Origin: Kryptolebias marmoratus
Taxonomy: Eukaryota; Chordata; Actinopteri; Cyprinodontiformes; Rivulidae
Assembly (NCBI RefSeq): GCF_001649575.2
Contig: NC_051431.1
Span: 11,978,183-12,042,182, forward strand
Direction: 5' to 3'
Length of the DNA stretch: 64,000 bases
The notes below the pieces were generated by a model. The model did no database searches. It was not told the origin of the DNA and saw only the letters and a list, made by a program, of their open reading frames with translations. Positions 11,443 to 23,084 of the stretch are shown in pieces. The position numbers were made by a program, and so were the translations under genes. Position 1 is the stretch's first letter. Each line of letters begins with the position of its first letter.

Positions 11443-11887
11443 TAGGATCTGTGCTTTTTGTGTTCTTTTTGGTGATTTTAATGTTAGTTTTATGGTCATG
11501 GTTCCCCTCATGTTCCTGTAGCTCTGTTTATCCTTGTGTTTAGTTTACTCCCTGTGTTAAGATCTTATGTAGTTTTGCTCCCTGTGTCCCCTGTGTCATT
11601 ATTCACCTGCCCTCAGTGATATTCCTTGTCCCATCTGCACCTGTCCCTAGTTTGCAATCACTCACCGGTTTTCCACTTCCTCATCAGCTGTCTTTATATT
11701 CAGTCTTGTCCATCCTTCGTTCAGTGGTTAATTGTTGCAGAAATGCACTGTCTAGTTCGCCTTGTGAGCCCCCGCTTAGTAAGTTTTTGTTTGCTCCCAC
11801 GTCAGCCTTTTGTTTTTTCTTTTTCTTAATAAATCAGTTCAGTTTTGAGCTCCTCTGCGTTCCAACCTACAACTCTGAACCTGACAC
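11443..11887 (+). repeat. LTR-like dispersed repeat with TG...CA ends
   Basis: Starts tgttaggatctg and ends gaacctgaca, giving short imperfect inverted ends. It contains a TATA-like ctttatattcag (about 11692) and an AATAAA (about 11828) near its 3' end, the layout of a solo LTR. Layout and wording resemble 17192-17590 and the minus-strand copy at 1450-1790. No clear target-site duplication was found, so LTR status is inference. Confidence 0.5.
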
Positions 11888-13887
11888 TTGATTCTCATTA
11901 ACCATGTTTACTGTGTTTCCAGAGAGACTTTTCACAGCATTTTTAAGCTATGAAACAGTCAAGGGGTTCGTTGGTTTACTTTAACCACAAATATTTTCTC
12001 TTTAATTTTTTTTACTACATAGATGATGATGATGCGTTTAGTCTAGTCCCAAAAAACAAGTTTACTGGAAGGCAGTTATATTTGTCAAGCCTAAACTAAT
12101 TTACTCTCTGTTCGGAAGTCAGATGTGTTACTTTTTTTTTTTTTGTCTGACACGTGGGCATCAGTGATAAACAGTGGACACATTTTTCATGTCCATGTGG
12201 TCTTAGTTGATTGGATGATCTCGTGTAGAGACAAGAAAAAAAAAATCTGTTAGCTCATCCTGAGCGCATCTCAAAAGGGCAGCTAAACTTTTACTTGTCT
12301 CATACTCTCTATTTTTATGTAGTTATCAGTAAATCTTCAATCTTGACATTAAAATGGTCTGAGAAAAGGATATAATGTTGCTGGGAAGAGAATCAGCATG
12401 ATCAAACTTCCTGCACAGACGTGTCTCCAGAGGCTGAGATACTGCAGATTTTTGTCCTTGGCTAATGAAGCTCTTGTACACAAGGGGATTCCTCCAAGTT
12501 CGCTGCCCTCATGGGACTCTAACATAGCCACATTGGGGATCTTAATCCAAATGAATAACAGTTAAAATTAGCATGACTAAACATTAGTTGGGATATATTT
12601 ACTGTGAAGCAAATAACCTGCTGGGTTCTTCACTGTCCTCTTCAATGTTAAGAAAAAGTTTCAAGCCTAAATTCACCATTGGTTTGCACATCTTTTACAA
12701 ATTAGGATTCTGCATAGCCATCTAATTCACAAAGTGAGCTTAGCCTCGAACTTTAATGTCAACCAAACAGCTTCTCTTGGCCCTGGTGCAGTTGACTCAT
12801 ATTTGATTGAGGTCTTGTGCATGCATTTAGAGGAAATCATCATTTACCATACTTATATAAATGACTGCCATGGAAAAAAAGCATCTGATTCTGCTGTTTG
12901 CCACACACAGTTGGTGGTATTTGTGTCTCAGCAGAAGAAACAGACGATAAAAACTTGTGACAATAGAGCCTTTTAGAAGACAGTGTTTAACATCCAGAAG
13001 ATAACAATCAAGGCTGAATGTAATTGCTTCTATGGTGGCAAGGGGTTTCATGAGACAACATCTGACTATGTTATGTCTGAATTCCACGGCCTGAGTTTTC
13101 ACCAAATAACCCTGTTTCTCTTCATGGGAACCAGGCAGACCTTGTTTCCCTTGGCACCTCCTCGCCTTCCAACATTTGCAACATAAACGCCTGTGTGGAC
13201 TCTGGAGATAGAGCTTTGTTTCGGAGCTTCCGGTTCAGAGCTGGGACTCTGATGTTAATTATTAATTGTCTTTAAGGCTCTCTGTGTGTTGTGTTTGAGT
13301 GATTTCATCTGACAGTGCCTGGAAATTATATTTTTTCCACAACACTTCAAAGGACTTTCTTAGCCTCCCCATCTAACCCTAACCCTATTTCTCATTTCCT
13401 TGGTCTTGTGTGGATGTGTTTGTCTATTTGCTTTGTGAGTATGATGCTGAGGCGGAGCAAATGGTGATGGTGAATGATGGAGCAAAAAATGGAGCAAAAA
13501 CACAAAATCCTGGGAAGCCTGCCTGAGATTCCGTTAACATAGGATCCTGAAATTCACCACGCCAAGAGATGCTCTTTATGAAGGTTTGTGACATAGTAGA
13601 GCATCACTTTTTTTTTGCTTGCAATTTACATGTGATAGCTTTACGAAAGTAAAACACTAGTTTGGGTTTTGGCCTATGACTGTTGTTATTTATTTTACTT
13701 ATCTATGTATTAGAAATTCAATAAAATCTTTGTTTCAGTATAAATGAAGGCCGGAAAACACAAAGTATTACACATCTTAAAGCTTTTTCATTAAAAATAA
13801 ATAACATTAACTACATGTTAAATGTAAAATATCTAGAGAAACATTGGAGAACTTGCAGTGTTTCAGTTTGACAGTTACTTCAGAAAT
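11888..13887. other. Non-coding stretch downstream of the channel gene
   Basis: No exon recognised. On the minus strand an AATAAA at about 13690 is the first good poly(A) signal beyond the transposon at 13888-14243. The kcnk transcript could therefore end near here, which would place the transposon inside its 3'UTR. Confidence 0.4.
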
Positions 13888-14243
13888 CAGTCCCTCCAGG
13901 ATTTCGCAGGCATTTTTTGTGATTGTTGCGGGCTAAAATGCCTGATTTCGCGAAGCATTTTCCTAAAAGTAGCGATGAAAAGTTGCGATTTTTTTTTAAC
14001 TAAAATCAATAAAAAACCATAACTTTTAATATATAAACCAAAAATACTTACTAGTTTTGTAAGATAATTCCCAGCAAACATTGACAAACCCACAAAGAAG
14101 ACATTAGACCGCAGAAACAGTGGCAAATCACTTTAGAAACAATAAATATTGGGCAAAGTTGCAAAAAGTTGCGATTTTGCGGGGTTTGCTTGATTTTGCG
14201 TTAATAGTTGCAATCGCAACATCGCGAAATCCTAGAGGGTCTG
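13888..14243. mobile_element. 356-bp TIR MITE abutting the kcnk stop codon
   Basis: The left terminus cagtccctccaggatttcgc (13888-13907) is mirrored by the right terminus, which in reverse reads cagaccctctaggatttcgc (14243-14224), 18 of 20 matching. The element is flanked on both sides by agaaat (13882-13887 and 14244-14249), a probable target-site duplication. Inside, gttgcgattttt and its variants recur. It is non-coding. The hAT superfamily is plausible, but a 6-bp duplication is short for hAT. Confidence 0.8.
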
Positions 14244-14252
14244 AGAAATGCC

Positions 14253-15088
14253 TTAATTCAGCCAAGCAGGCAGCGGTTTCACACTGACATTGTTTTTATA
14301 TAAATAATTATCTTGCTCTTGTTCAACTGAAAGTATTTTGTCATTGTAGCAAATAGTTTCTACTTTCACCTCATTACAAAAGGACCTCCTGTGAGAAACA
14401 CAGGAGCAGTCCAATGTGCTCTGGTTTGAAAGAGCAGACGTTTCCCGTTTCGGTTCCATCAAAGAGTCATTTTCACAGCAACATGTTTGTGACTCAGAGT
14501 CCGAAAAGCAGAGGTTGAATAATGGTCTAATATGGGGTGTGTTGGGTTTGATACTAGTAAACACCCAATTCACTTTGATCAGGATCCAGCTGAGCCCCTT
14601 GTTGATGATCACAGAGATGGCATTAAACAGGGAGTAAGTGCAGCAAACTCCCAGAAGCATCAGGAGACAATTGGACATCTGGTAGGCCCGGATGTCCTCA
14701 TGGTGCTCCTTCTGACTGCTTACAAAGTCCCCAAAGCCCACAGTACTGAACGCTACAAAGCAGAAGTAGAGGGACTCCAGGTAAGTCCATCCCTCCATTG
14801 GGGAATACAGGGAGGCGGCGCTGCACGCAACGACCAAAACCACAAGAAGAAGAAGGAGTGTAATTTGGTAAACCGATGGTTTCCGTTCGTCGCTGCTGTC
14901 TCTTTCGCTGTTTTTGTCCTCTGGTCCGCTTTTCCTTGTGTGGCACCAGAACATGAAGAGGCTGATGGATGTTATGAGCCTCTCCAGGAAGAGATTAAAG
15001 AAGAGTATTGCAGCCGAGCAGCCCAACGACCCGTAGAACACCAGCAGAACCTTCCCCGCTCCAGTGGACGGTGCTGTGACTCCGAATC
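14253..15088 (-). CDS. kcnk12/13-like: kcnk coding exon 2
   Basis: The acceptor tttctggcag precedes GATTCGGA at 15088, completing the glycine of the first filter (TIG-FG). The exon encodes M2 to the C-terminus and ends with TAA at 14255-14253. The tail after M4 has about 115 residues, includes CCCENDS and a DCSC cluster, and ends PLPAWLN. Only three bases separate the stop from the duplicated target site of the MITE. Confidence 0.93.
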
Positions 15089-18000
15089 CTGCCAGAAACA
15101 CATCCGGTTGTCATAAACAGTCAGCAAATACCAAAAACACTCACACAATATTCTTTAAAAAGTTTAAAGAATAAGAAAAGGTGTAAAGTCTTCTATTATG
15201 AGGCAATAGGCCTTTAATTTTTCTCATTTTTCTTTAGTGTCTTGGTTTTTTTTTTTCCATGACATTTTTTGTCATGTGTCCAAAGCCTCTAGCCTAATAG
15301 CGGAGGTTGTCGCTTCCACCTCCTTCCTTCCCTGTATGACCAGGTTGAACGGAAAGGTTCCTGATCCCCTTCTGGGAATACAAAAAAATATATGAAGATT
15401 TTCTGTTTGTGTGTGTGTGTGTGTGTGATGGTGGGGGGGGGGATGAATCATTTAGCGTAATCTTCCTGTTGTTTCACCCACGCTATCCTCTCTGAGACTG
15501 CCTATGATTTAGTGGAATGACAGCTCTCTTTCTTATGATGTCATTCATTTTAATGGCCAGCTTGATGAGAGGTTCACGGTTTCTATAGCTTTTATTTTTT
15601 GTAGATTTTGTAATGTAGTTTTCAGAATTAACCGGATCCAGGATTATTATTTCCGCTTGGTCACAGCAGCACTTTTGAATGAACTCATCAGTATGACCTA
15701 TCTAAGACTGATTTTAGGAAATATTCATGTAAAGACGATGAATCTTATTTGGTTACAGTGTGACTAGTGTAATGTATTTCGGCAACTATTGACATTATTG
15801 TCGGTTTCTTGTGTCTTTAATGGGTTTCCTGCTGCTGCTATGATAAGCTTGTTGTCATGACAATAAAATTACATCAGATGTTGACTCTTCGGGGCGTCAC
15901 ACACAGAAGGCCTATAGGAACATATGCTTCGTCTGCTTTAAAGCACTCTGGATGTTCTGCCTCAGTTTGGAGCTGTACTGTAGGGTTTGTTGTACTTTTA
16001 GAGAGTTCAGAGTGAAACCTACATGGAATAAAAGAAAAAGAAAAAGTCTCAGCCTGTTATTTTGTGCAAAGTAACTCAGATCATGTCTTCGTGGCCAATA
16101 TAGGTGGATTGATTAAGATAAGAGGCTTTATTTTGAATTAAAAACATGTCTGTCTTGATTTAGAGCAGCTTTATGTGTCGCTTTGTCTTCTTCAGGGTCA
16201 GCATTAGGTCATGTCGCTAAGGGCCAAAACAGACACATCAAATGAACCACCACACACACACACACACACACAGGTTAAACAACAGTTTCATCTACATTAG
16301 ATGGGCTATGTAATCATGTTTAAATGGACCTTTATGCTAAAATTAAAATTACAAAAGACAACCATGCCCTGATATTCAGCCGTCATGCCTCTGTGTTCTC
16401 TTTACTGTCTTTGAAAATTCTGTCAATGTGGAACCGGAGGGTCAGGCTGATCCAAGTCCAGATTAGTTTCCTTCACAGGAACTTTTAATCCCACTGGCAG
16501 TAATTATCTTATGGCGTAATGACATACCTGGGATGTTTTTACACAAAAGACAGCGTTAAAGATAAATTTTCCCAAAACCCTTCACATGACTCACAGTGCC
16601 TTCTTTTGTACCCAGCCGGAGGTCTCTGCTTCTTTTCCTTCCTTCCTTCCTTACTTTCACACGTTTGTTCCAAAAAATTTTTTTAGGCTGTGTTTTTGTT
16701 TTTATTTTGAAGTGAGAGCAGCAAACCACGTGTGTGTGTGCATAAGTGTTTGTACAGCTGGAAAGATAAGTGTCTTTGGACAGACAACAATTCACACTTT
16801 AATAAATAAACAAACAAAAGAATGTCGCCGTTCAAGTCTGGGGTGTGTGGTGCGTGCATATTCTCCTGGTCCTGCCAAAGGTTCTTCCCGTAGGTACTCT
16901 GATTGTTTTCCATTGTTGGGTTCATGCACATAATAAATAGTGTGTGTGTGCATGTGTGTTATGGCACAGTAATGATTAGCGACTGATGTGCCCTGTCTTG
17001 TTGTGGACATGATGAACTGATCTACATTATTTTAACAACCTAAAACGTCGTCTGCAGCTGTTATAACCCTAAAACAAAGTACTCTCTGTGTGTTTCATAG
17101 TTCATGAGCTCTTTAATTACTTTTACATCAACGTCTAATATGTTTATAAAAAGCTATCTATTTTTATAAAGGGGTAAAGCTTCTTTATTGTCAGGATTTG
17201 GGTTGTTCTTTTCTTTTGTATTTGGGTTTATTGTTTCTTTTATTTTGTTATTTAGTTGCCTTTATGTTTAGTCTAGGTTTTGTTCAGTCTTTGTTTCATG
17301 TCATTATTCACTTGTCCTCTTCATCACTTGTTTACCTGCCACACCCATGTCCACCTGCTCCTAATTGTAATCACTCACCTGTGCCCACTTCCCCTAATGA
17401 CCCTCTGCTTTTAAAACCTGGTCATTTCCCCCACTCACTTGCTGGTCCATTGTTGTGTTTCTCTCGCTGTCTTGGTCACCTCATGTTTGCCTTTGATTAT
17501 TTATTTATTTAGTTTATGGTTTGTGTTTAGTTTTTGTTTTGCTGCCTCGTCAGCTTTTTGTTTTTGTTTTTATATATCATTTAACTTTTTATTGTCATTT
17601 TTCAACTTTGTTTACATATATAGTGTACACGTACAGTACCCATTCAACTTTACATAACATAAAAGAAAACAAACAAAAACTTTTGTTTGAGATTTGTTCT
17701 TCTGTTGGACTTTTGTCCCATCCAGTTTGCCAAGTTCTTTCTCTATTGTTGCCGCTGTCTTTTTTTCTGAATATTGTCCATTGTGTCCACTTTTCTTTCA
17801 TCTGTCCTTGTTGTAGTCATGTAGCCATGATGTAGATTTCTTCTATTATCTCAATCCATTGTTCATGACTAGGGTGGTCCTCCTTTCCCCATTTCCTCGT
17901 AATAGCTTTCTTACTAGCTATTAATATTGTCTTCATCAGATATCTATCCCTTACTTTTACTTTGACATTGTTGAAGTTACAAAGTTATAGTCCCAAGCCG

Positions 18001-19413
18001 CTCATAGGAAGTTTCTCCTTGTCTGCCTGCATTCGAGTTCGCCTCACTCAGCCCACCTGACAGAATTCTGGGGAAAACATTTTGGTGTCGTTGTGGCTTT
18101 AATCCCCTTTGGAGGTAATACAAAACTGACGGCGCTGTAAAGGTTGATAAAACAGCGTTTGCATGAACCACTATATTACTTTGAGATAAGAGTTGTTTTA
18201 AAACAGCCGCTTTGGTCCCGGCCCCAGTGGGCCTGTCAGTTCACCCTGCTTCTTGTAAAAAAACAAAACAACTAACAGATAAATATATGCACCAGGATTT
18301 TTTCCTTTATGTATGTTGTTACATACAAATGTTTTATTCTGAAAGGTCCAACATAATCAACATCTGTAATTGTGCTTTTTATATCCTACATGGCAGCCAG
18401 TGCTGCCAGATGGGAAATGTTTAAGTATCGAATCAGGGGCTTAAAATTAAAGAATTTTTGACAAAGATTATGGTACAGACTCAATTTGCATTCTAAAGTG
18501 GCTCAGAATTGTCTCCTTCAATAGCACGTTATTATACACAGCGTATATTATAGACTATAAAATATTTTTACCTGTAAATAATCAAACAAAATGGTTAAAA
18601 AATGCACCCCCTGCAGAACACAGCCTCCACTTGTGTGGCCTCTGCTGAACAGTCCATAAACAACACATGAGATGTAATATAAACAATCTAGCATGTTATA
18701 CATGCACATTGTATTCTAATGTAATAAATTAATGTAGCCATGCACTGAAGTGGTCAAATTATGAGATTTGTTTTTCATTAATAAGTGCACAGAGTGCTGA
18801 ATTATCAAACAAATATGATAACTGTTGTTCAACTAGCAACGCTGTATCCAACGCCCAGTTTTCTGTCAAATTTTCCATGAGTCCTTTTTTTTGGAAACTT
18901 TGTGCAACTTTACAAGTCTTTTCATGCCCATGTTAAAACTGAGTTCCGTCAAGGTCATTTTTATGGAACAAATATAACTAAAATATCTTGTAACTGTATA
19001 AAAAAATTATATTAACATTGAAATAATTGCATTATGTATATCTGTATTTGGCATTTTTTAACTGACTTACCAATGGTGGAGACTACCGTTCCCACAAAGT
19101 AAAAAGCACCAGGGAAATCCCACAGAGCTCTGCCTCTTTCTGAGTGCACACCTGCAGTCCTGGCCTCGTCATAGTGATGCAACAGAGATTTCAGCTCTTC
19201 CTCGCTAATGTTATGCTCCTCACTGAAGGTCCTTAGTCTCATTTTCCAGAGCTGGTGAGCCTTCAGCTCCTGAGGCCTCTCCAAGCAGGAAAACACAGCA
19301 GCACCAGCCATCATGTAAAGAGCGACGAGCGCACCAAGCAGACAGAAACGAGCAGTTTCTCTGCTTGGGGTCAAAGACGAGCAGCACCACGAGGAATCTT
19401 TTCTTGCTATCAT
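14253..19413 (-). CDS. kcnk12/13-like: THIK-type two-pore-domain potassium channel (KCNK12/13 family), two exons
   Basis: The product is a plasma-membrane K2P potassium channel subunit; these act as dimers and carry background K+ current. Joining 19413-19071 to 15088-14253 gives 392 codons in frame. Visible in order: M1 (about residues 21-44), an extracellular cap with N68-I-S, a likely glycosylation site where KCNK13 has NLS, first filter TIGFG (113-117), M2 (about 128-150), M3 (about 188-207), second filter TVGFG (230-234) and M4 (about 251-275) ending in GVCC-YSLFN-IS, a THIK signature. WDFPGAFYFVGTVVSTIG matches THIK channels nearly exactly. The single intron splits the first filter after TIG, as in KCNK12 and KCNK13 genes as I recall them. 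The cytoplasmic tail is unlike THIK-1/2 and lacks their common end, so this is probably a third family member. The start at 19413 is favoured over an upstream in-frame ATG at 19464 because a good splice acceptor lies between them. Confidence 0.93.
16190..16770 (+). repeat. Long dispersed direct repeat, copy 2 (in kcnk intron)
   Basis: Colinear with 5870-6450, including cacacacaggttaaaca, ctgtctttgaaaattctg, gtggaaccggagggtc and acacaaaagaca. The CA run differs in length between the copies. Confidence 0.65.
17192..17590 (+). repeat. LTR-like dispersed repeat, plus-strand copy
   Basis: Starts tgtcaggatttgggttg, and its body aligns with the reverse complement of 1450-1790. It runs directly into LINE-derived sequence at about 17590, so its 3' end is not clean. 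Open frames across it are low-complexity and not taken as genes. Confidence 0.5.
17590..17980 (-). mobile_element. L1/Tx1-type LINE ORF2 C-terminal fragment (degenerate)
   Basis: Minus-strand translation gives ILIASKKAITRKW followed by HEQWIEIIEEIYIMAT, then an in-frame stop, then MKEKWTQWTIF. The pattern ASKKAITRKW...W-EI--EIY matches the C-terminal end of reverse transcriptase polyproteins of fish L1/Tx1 LINEs. Short, broken and non-functional. Confidence 0.7.
19071..19413 (-). CDS. kcnk12/13-like: kcnk coding exon 1
   Basis: Encodes the N-terminus, M1, the cap and the first pore helix, ending ...VVSTIG with the glycine codon split. The donor is G|gtaagt (minus strand, gt at 19070-19069). 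A possible acceptor, tctttctgcag, ends at 19423, so the exon may begin at 19422 and join an unseen 5' untranslated exon. The initiator context (C at -3) is not strong. Confidence 0.92.
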
Positions 19414-19599
19414 TTGTGAAAGCTGCAGAAAGATGAACTTCTTTGTTTCAAAGCTAAACAGCAATAAGTGTTAAACTAACTGTACTTACAAAACAACGGT
19501 TTGCCCTGCTGAGAGTCGGTAATCATTGCTTCTAAGTCTGCAGGCTGGAACAAAAGCTTTAATGATCTATTTGTTTGCTGCTTATCAAAAGTTAAATAA

Positions 19600-20060
19600 T
19601 CCATCTTTATTGTCCTTTTATGAGCTCCAGACATATGGACTCCTTTTAGCTAGCATGTGCACAGTAACATGCAAGTAATACCTCCGAGTACAAACACCTC
19701 CACTTGGTAAGATGTTTTTAAATCTGTTTTCTTTTTATGGAAAAAGGAAGCTAAAATATGATTTTAAATACTTGGCTTGACCTTCCAAAAAAAAAACAGC
19801 ATTCCTGTTTAGCCTCTGGACAATTAAACTGGTCCTTTTGGTTCAATTGGCAAAAGCTAAAAAAGTAAAAAAAAAAAAAAAAGGAATTACTTAACCTTTT
19901 ATTATTCCTTGCAAGTAGTCTAATCCTCAATGGTATTAAAAATATTTGGGTTTGTCTCTGATTTCTTCCTAAGGGAGTGGAGCATGTCTGGCATTTTTTA
20001 GTGTTTCCATTCTTTGGCATGCACACGTGTGATTTACCAGGAGCCAAATAAAACACTGGG
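19600..20060 (-). repeat. Unclassified dispersed repeat, copy C (inverted)
   Basis: Reverse complement matches copy B (5370-5690) and copy A (4856-5280) in one continuous block, so it is the most complete copy here. It begins about 190 bp upstream of the channel start codon. If the promoter is proximal, it is built partly from this repeat. Confidence 0.6.
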
Positions 20061-20379
20061 GGAAAAAATTTAAGAGCACTTTCTGCAGGAGAAAATATAT
20101 TCCTTTTACTGAACTTTCTCTTCCTGTTTGCTATGTTAGTCATCTTTCATACCATTTACTGACAGTCAGTTCTGGCCGTCTAGTCTAGCCCTCTTTCTCA
20201 GCAAACATTGTTGTAAACTTGCTCTGGCAGGTTGTCTGTGATTTAGGGCAACACCTTATCCCAGAATACTTGAACAGGATTCAGGAATGAAAGGCTTGTG
20301 ATGCAGGGTTCTGGGAATTGTCAGTCTGACGTACGGTGGTTCTGTTTAGGGCAAGCGCTGAGAAGGCTGGCAGTGATTT

Positions 20380-20423
20380 TACACTGCTCAAAAAAATAAA
20401 GGGAACACTTAAATAACACATCC
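20380..20423 (+). mobile_element. Tc1/mariner terminal fragment
   Basis: The sequence tacactgctcaaaaaaataa followed by agggaacactt is the well-known end of a fish Tc1-like transposon, preceded by a TA. The opposite terminus and the transposase are absent nearby, so this is a solo end. Confidence 0.75.
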
Positions 20424-22584
20424 TTGTCTGATTTAACGATTAATTTGTTGCCACCTATATACGTGCCTCTGCAGTTTGGGCCTCCACTGTTTCAACAATA
20501 TCAAAGATAACATATTTCCAGTGCTACTGTGTACGTCTGGTTCGGTGCAGCTGCAGCTGTTTACAGCTGTGCTACATTAAAAGATGTGTGTCAGTGTTAT
20601 CAGATCTCAGATTCACGCAACAACAAACGTTCAACTGCCATGAAATTAATGGAAAGCTCTGAAACTGCAACAGGACTGAACTCTGTCTCACTTATGAGGA
20701 CGTTTCCAAAAATGTCTCCAGCTATTTGAGGGTTCTGAGTTTCCTAGCATGAGTCGAAGGACCAAACTCTCATGTTGCAGGAATTTTGAACAAGTCCAAA
20801 ACAAGTTTTCTCAAATTAGTCGAGTCGCCGTATGAAACACACTTTGAACCGCTGTTGGCGTAGTTTTCTGGCAGAATATATGGGAAAGGTAAGCAAACTT
20901 TGCAAATTGCAATCAATTTAAGACATAATTTAATAAATTTTGTGTCTAAATTCCAACAGAAAAGACTGCACATCATCTGCAGGAAGGTCATGGCTATGTC
21001 ACAATTTATTTTCAGTCGTGTTATGTGTCCTAAGCACCAATTTAGAGTGATTCTAAGTGGAAATTTATATATTTTCTTTCTATTTTGAATCTTCAAATAG
21101 TGGCCAACAGTCTGCTCAGTAATTTACAGGCTTGAGAAGGAGGGAGCGGACTACTTGTTGAGGAAACTTTTGACTTTTTGAGAGCTGCAAACTCAGACAG
21201 AAACAATTTTTGGAACAGAAACTGGATTTCTCAGCTGAGATGTCATGGAAAATAGGACAGACTGGCTCCATGGAGCAATGGGACTGTCTGCCTTTTCTCA
21301 GACTGCACAGGCATGCTCCTCACCACTCCTGTCTGGGTTTTTTAACTTTTCTCACTCAGTTCTGCCTCCCTGTTTGGCTGTGGAAAACATCTGTTGACAG
21401 ACAATCCAAACATTATAAATGCATCTTGTCAGCATCACACAGACCAGCTTGTTCCATCACCTGTTTGATGCAGCGGATTCATTTGTTTGTGCTGTAGATT
21501 TCATCTTTACAGCAGAGTTCTCCAGAGAAGTTTTTCCTCTGATAAAGAAAAAACTACCAAACATTTCCCATTAAATAAAATCAATTTCCCTCATATGAAC
21601 AGTGTGTTTTTATCTCTTACCAGAGGATCGTTATTATCCTTATTCATAAGCAGTTATCGCGAACAAGCCGTTAGTTTAGCTTCATCCATCGGACCGACAA
21701 CACCTTCTGTGAGAGAACAAGGGAGGAGCTCGGAGCTCAAAAACAAAGCTGCAGCGAAAAGAGAGTCCTTCTCTTTTTTAAAACTGGAATAACTGCACCA
21801 CACTGAAACTCCTGCAGTTATTTGCACATATTTTCCTTTCATTTCTTACAATGCAAAAGGGCAAATTAATGACATTTAAATGTACCCTAAGGTGAAGAAT
21901 TTCCACATTTTCCTAAAGCGTTGTTTCTTTGCCTGCACTACCTTTTTATTTATTACGATGCAAAGAGTGCATCGTAAAGCCCCTACCATTACTTTTAAAA
22001 GTTTTTTTAAGTCCTCTCAGTCTTTAGTTTTCTGTGGTCAGTTCACGTCTGCTCTGTGATGCTGGCTGATAATTTATCTTCTAACTTTAGTCTCACAAAT
22101 TATTTTTACGCTGAAAATCTCCACTGTTGGACACAGCAGGTTTTGCTGCAGCCATTCCTGCATATTAAATAATAATCATGTGAAGTCTAGTGTTAGTAGT
22201 GGTCGCATCAATGAGCTAAAACCAGCAGGATGTGTCCACGGGGCAGAAGTATTCCCACCCCAGTGAGACTCTGCTGGAGCTGCCTGCAGTTCTGATCCCT
22301 GCCGACAGGGCGATGTGATAAATCTGCTGACTATAACTGTAAAAAGAAAAAAAAACTGAGAATAAATCACCAAATATTGTTCCATAATGTACAAATGACT
22401 TCACTCACTACATCAAATAAATGTGGTAATAACTATGGGCTACAAACACATTGACAAGTTAAATCAAGCCCATGTTAGCAGTTTGACAAGCTACGTCATC
22501 AGTTCATCGTATTAATTTGTGGTTTTGATGGTAATCTCTTGCAGGCGCATGTTTTGTTTGTTTGTTTTTTTCTTAGTCTGCAAG
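20424..22584. other. Non-coding stretch, no gene recognised
   Basis: No convincing exon on either strand; open frames are short and of random composition. Confidence 0.5.
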
Positions 22585-22599
22585 TTTCCAAGCAATCCT

Positions 22600-22760
22600 G
22601 ATGATGCCAACAGGACCACACCATTGTCTTGTGGGGTACGTCAAGGTTCAGTTTTGGACCCGATCCTCCTTTTAGTGTATTTCCTTTAGGGGATATCCTA
22701 TGACGCTGTCACAATGCGTCATATCACCTATATGTTGGTCACATGCAGTTGTATTGTTCC
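22600..22760 (+). mobile_element. L2-type LINE reverse transcriptase fragment
   Basis: Translation reads SCGVRQGSVLDPILL-VYF, a decayed form of the CGVPQGSVLGPILF motif of L2/CR1 reverse transcriptases, followed at the expected spacing by degraded sequence. It is interrupted by other DNA (22760-23085), including a separate element tail ending in aaataaagttcattcaa. Confidence 0.7.
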
Positions 22761-23084
22761 TTTCAAACCTTTGGCATCTACAAAGTGTCTGAACTCAGCA
22801 GCTGTTTGTTGTAAATCAAACATCAAACCTCATTAACTGTGTGACTGTGTGTGTGTGCCAGTGTCTGTACATGTGTGTTTGTGTATTGTGGTTAGAAAGC
22901 AACTTATAGTGTTATATTTTCTGTCTATTTTATCATTGCATTGCATGTCCATTTTTGTAACTTGTCAAGCGACTGCAGATCTGAATTAGCTTTTGCTCTA
23001 ATCTGGTACAGAGCATCAAAGGGTGACATTTATGTTTGAGTTGTAAATTGTCCCTTTTTTAAATAAAGTTCATTCAAACTCAAT

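Larger units (their letters stand above)
15089..19070 (-). other. kcnk intron (3.98 kb) with repeats
   Basis: GT-AG intron, phase 1. It contains a (TG)n run (about 15408-15427), copy 2 of the long direct repeat, an LTR-like copy and an L1/Tx1 LINE fragment. No additional channel exon is needed or seen. Confidence 0.85.

Noticed and set aside
13371..13387. Telomere-like ctaaccctaaccct
   Set aside because: Only two repeat units, no flanking telomeric array; chance or trivial.
14532..15116. 194-codon plus-strand open frame
   Set aside because: It is the antisense shadow of kcnk exon 2, whose minus-strand frame has clear K2P motifs.
19414..19464. Upstream ATG giving 17 extra residues to the kcnk N-terminus
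   Set aside because: The extension has no counterpart in THIK proteins I know, and a plausible splice acceptor lies between it and the ATG at 19413. RNA evidence could reverse this.
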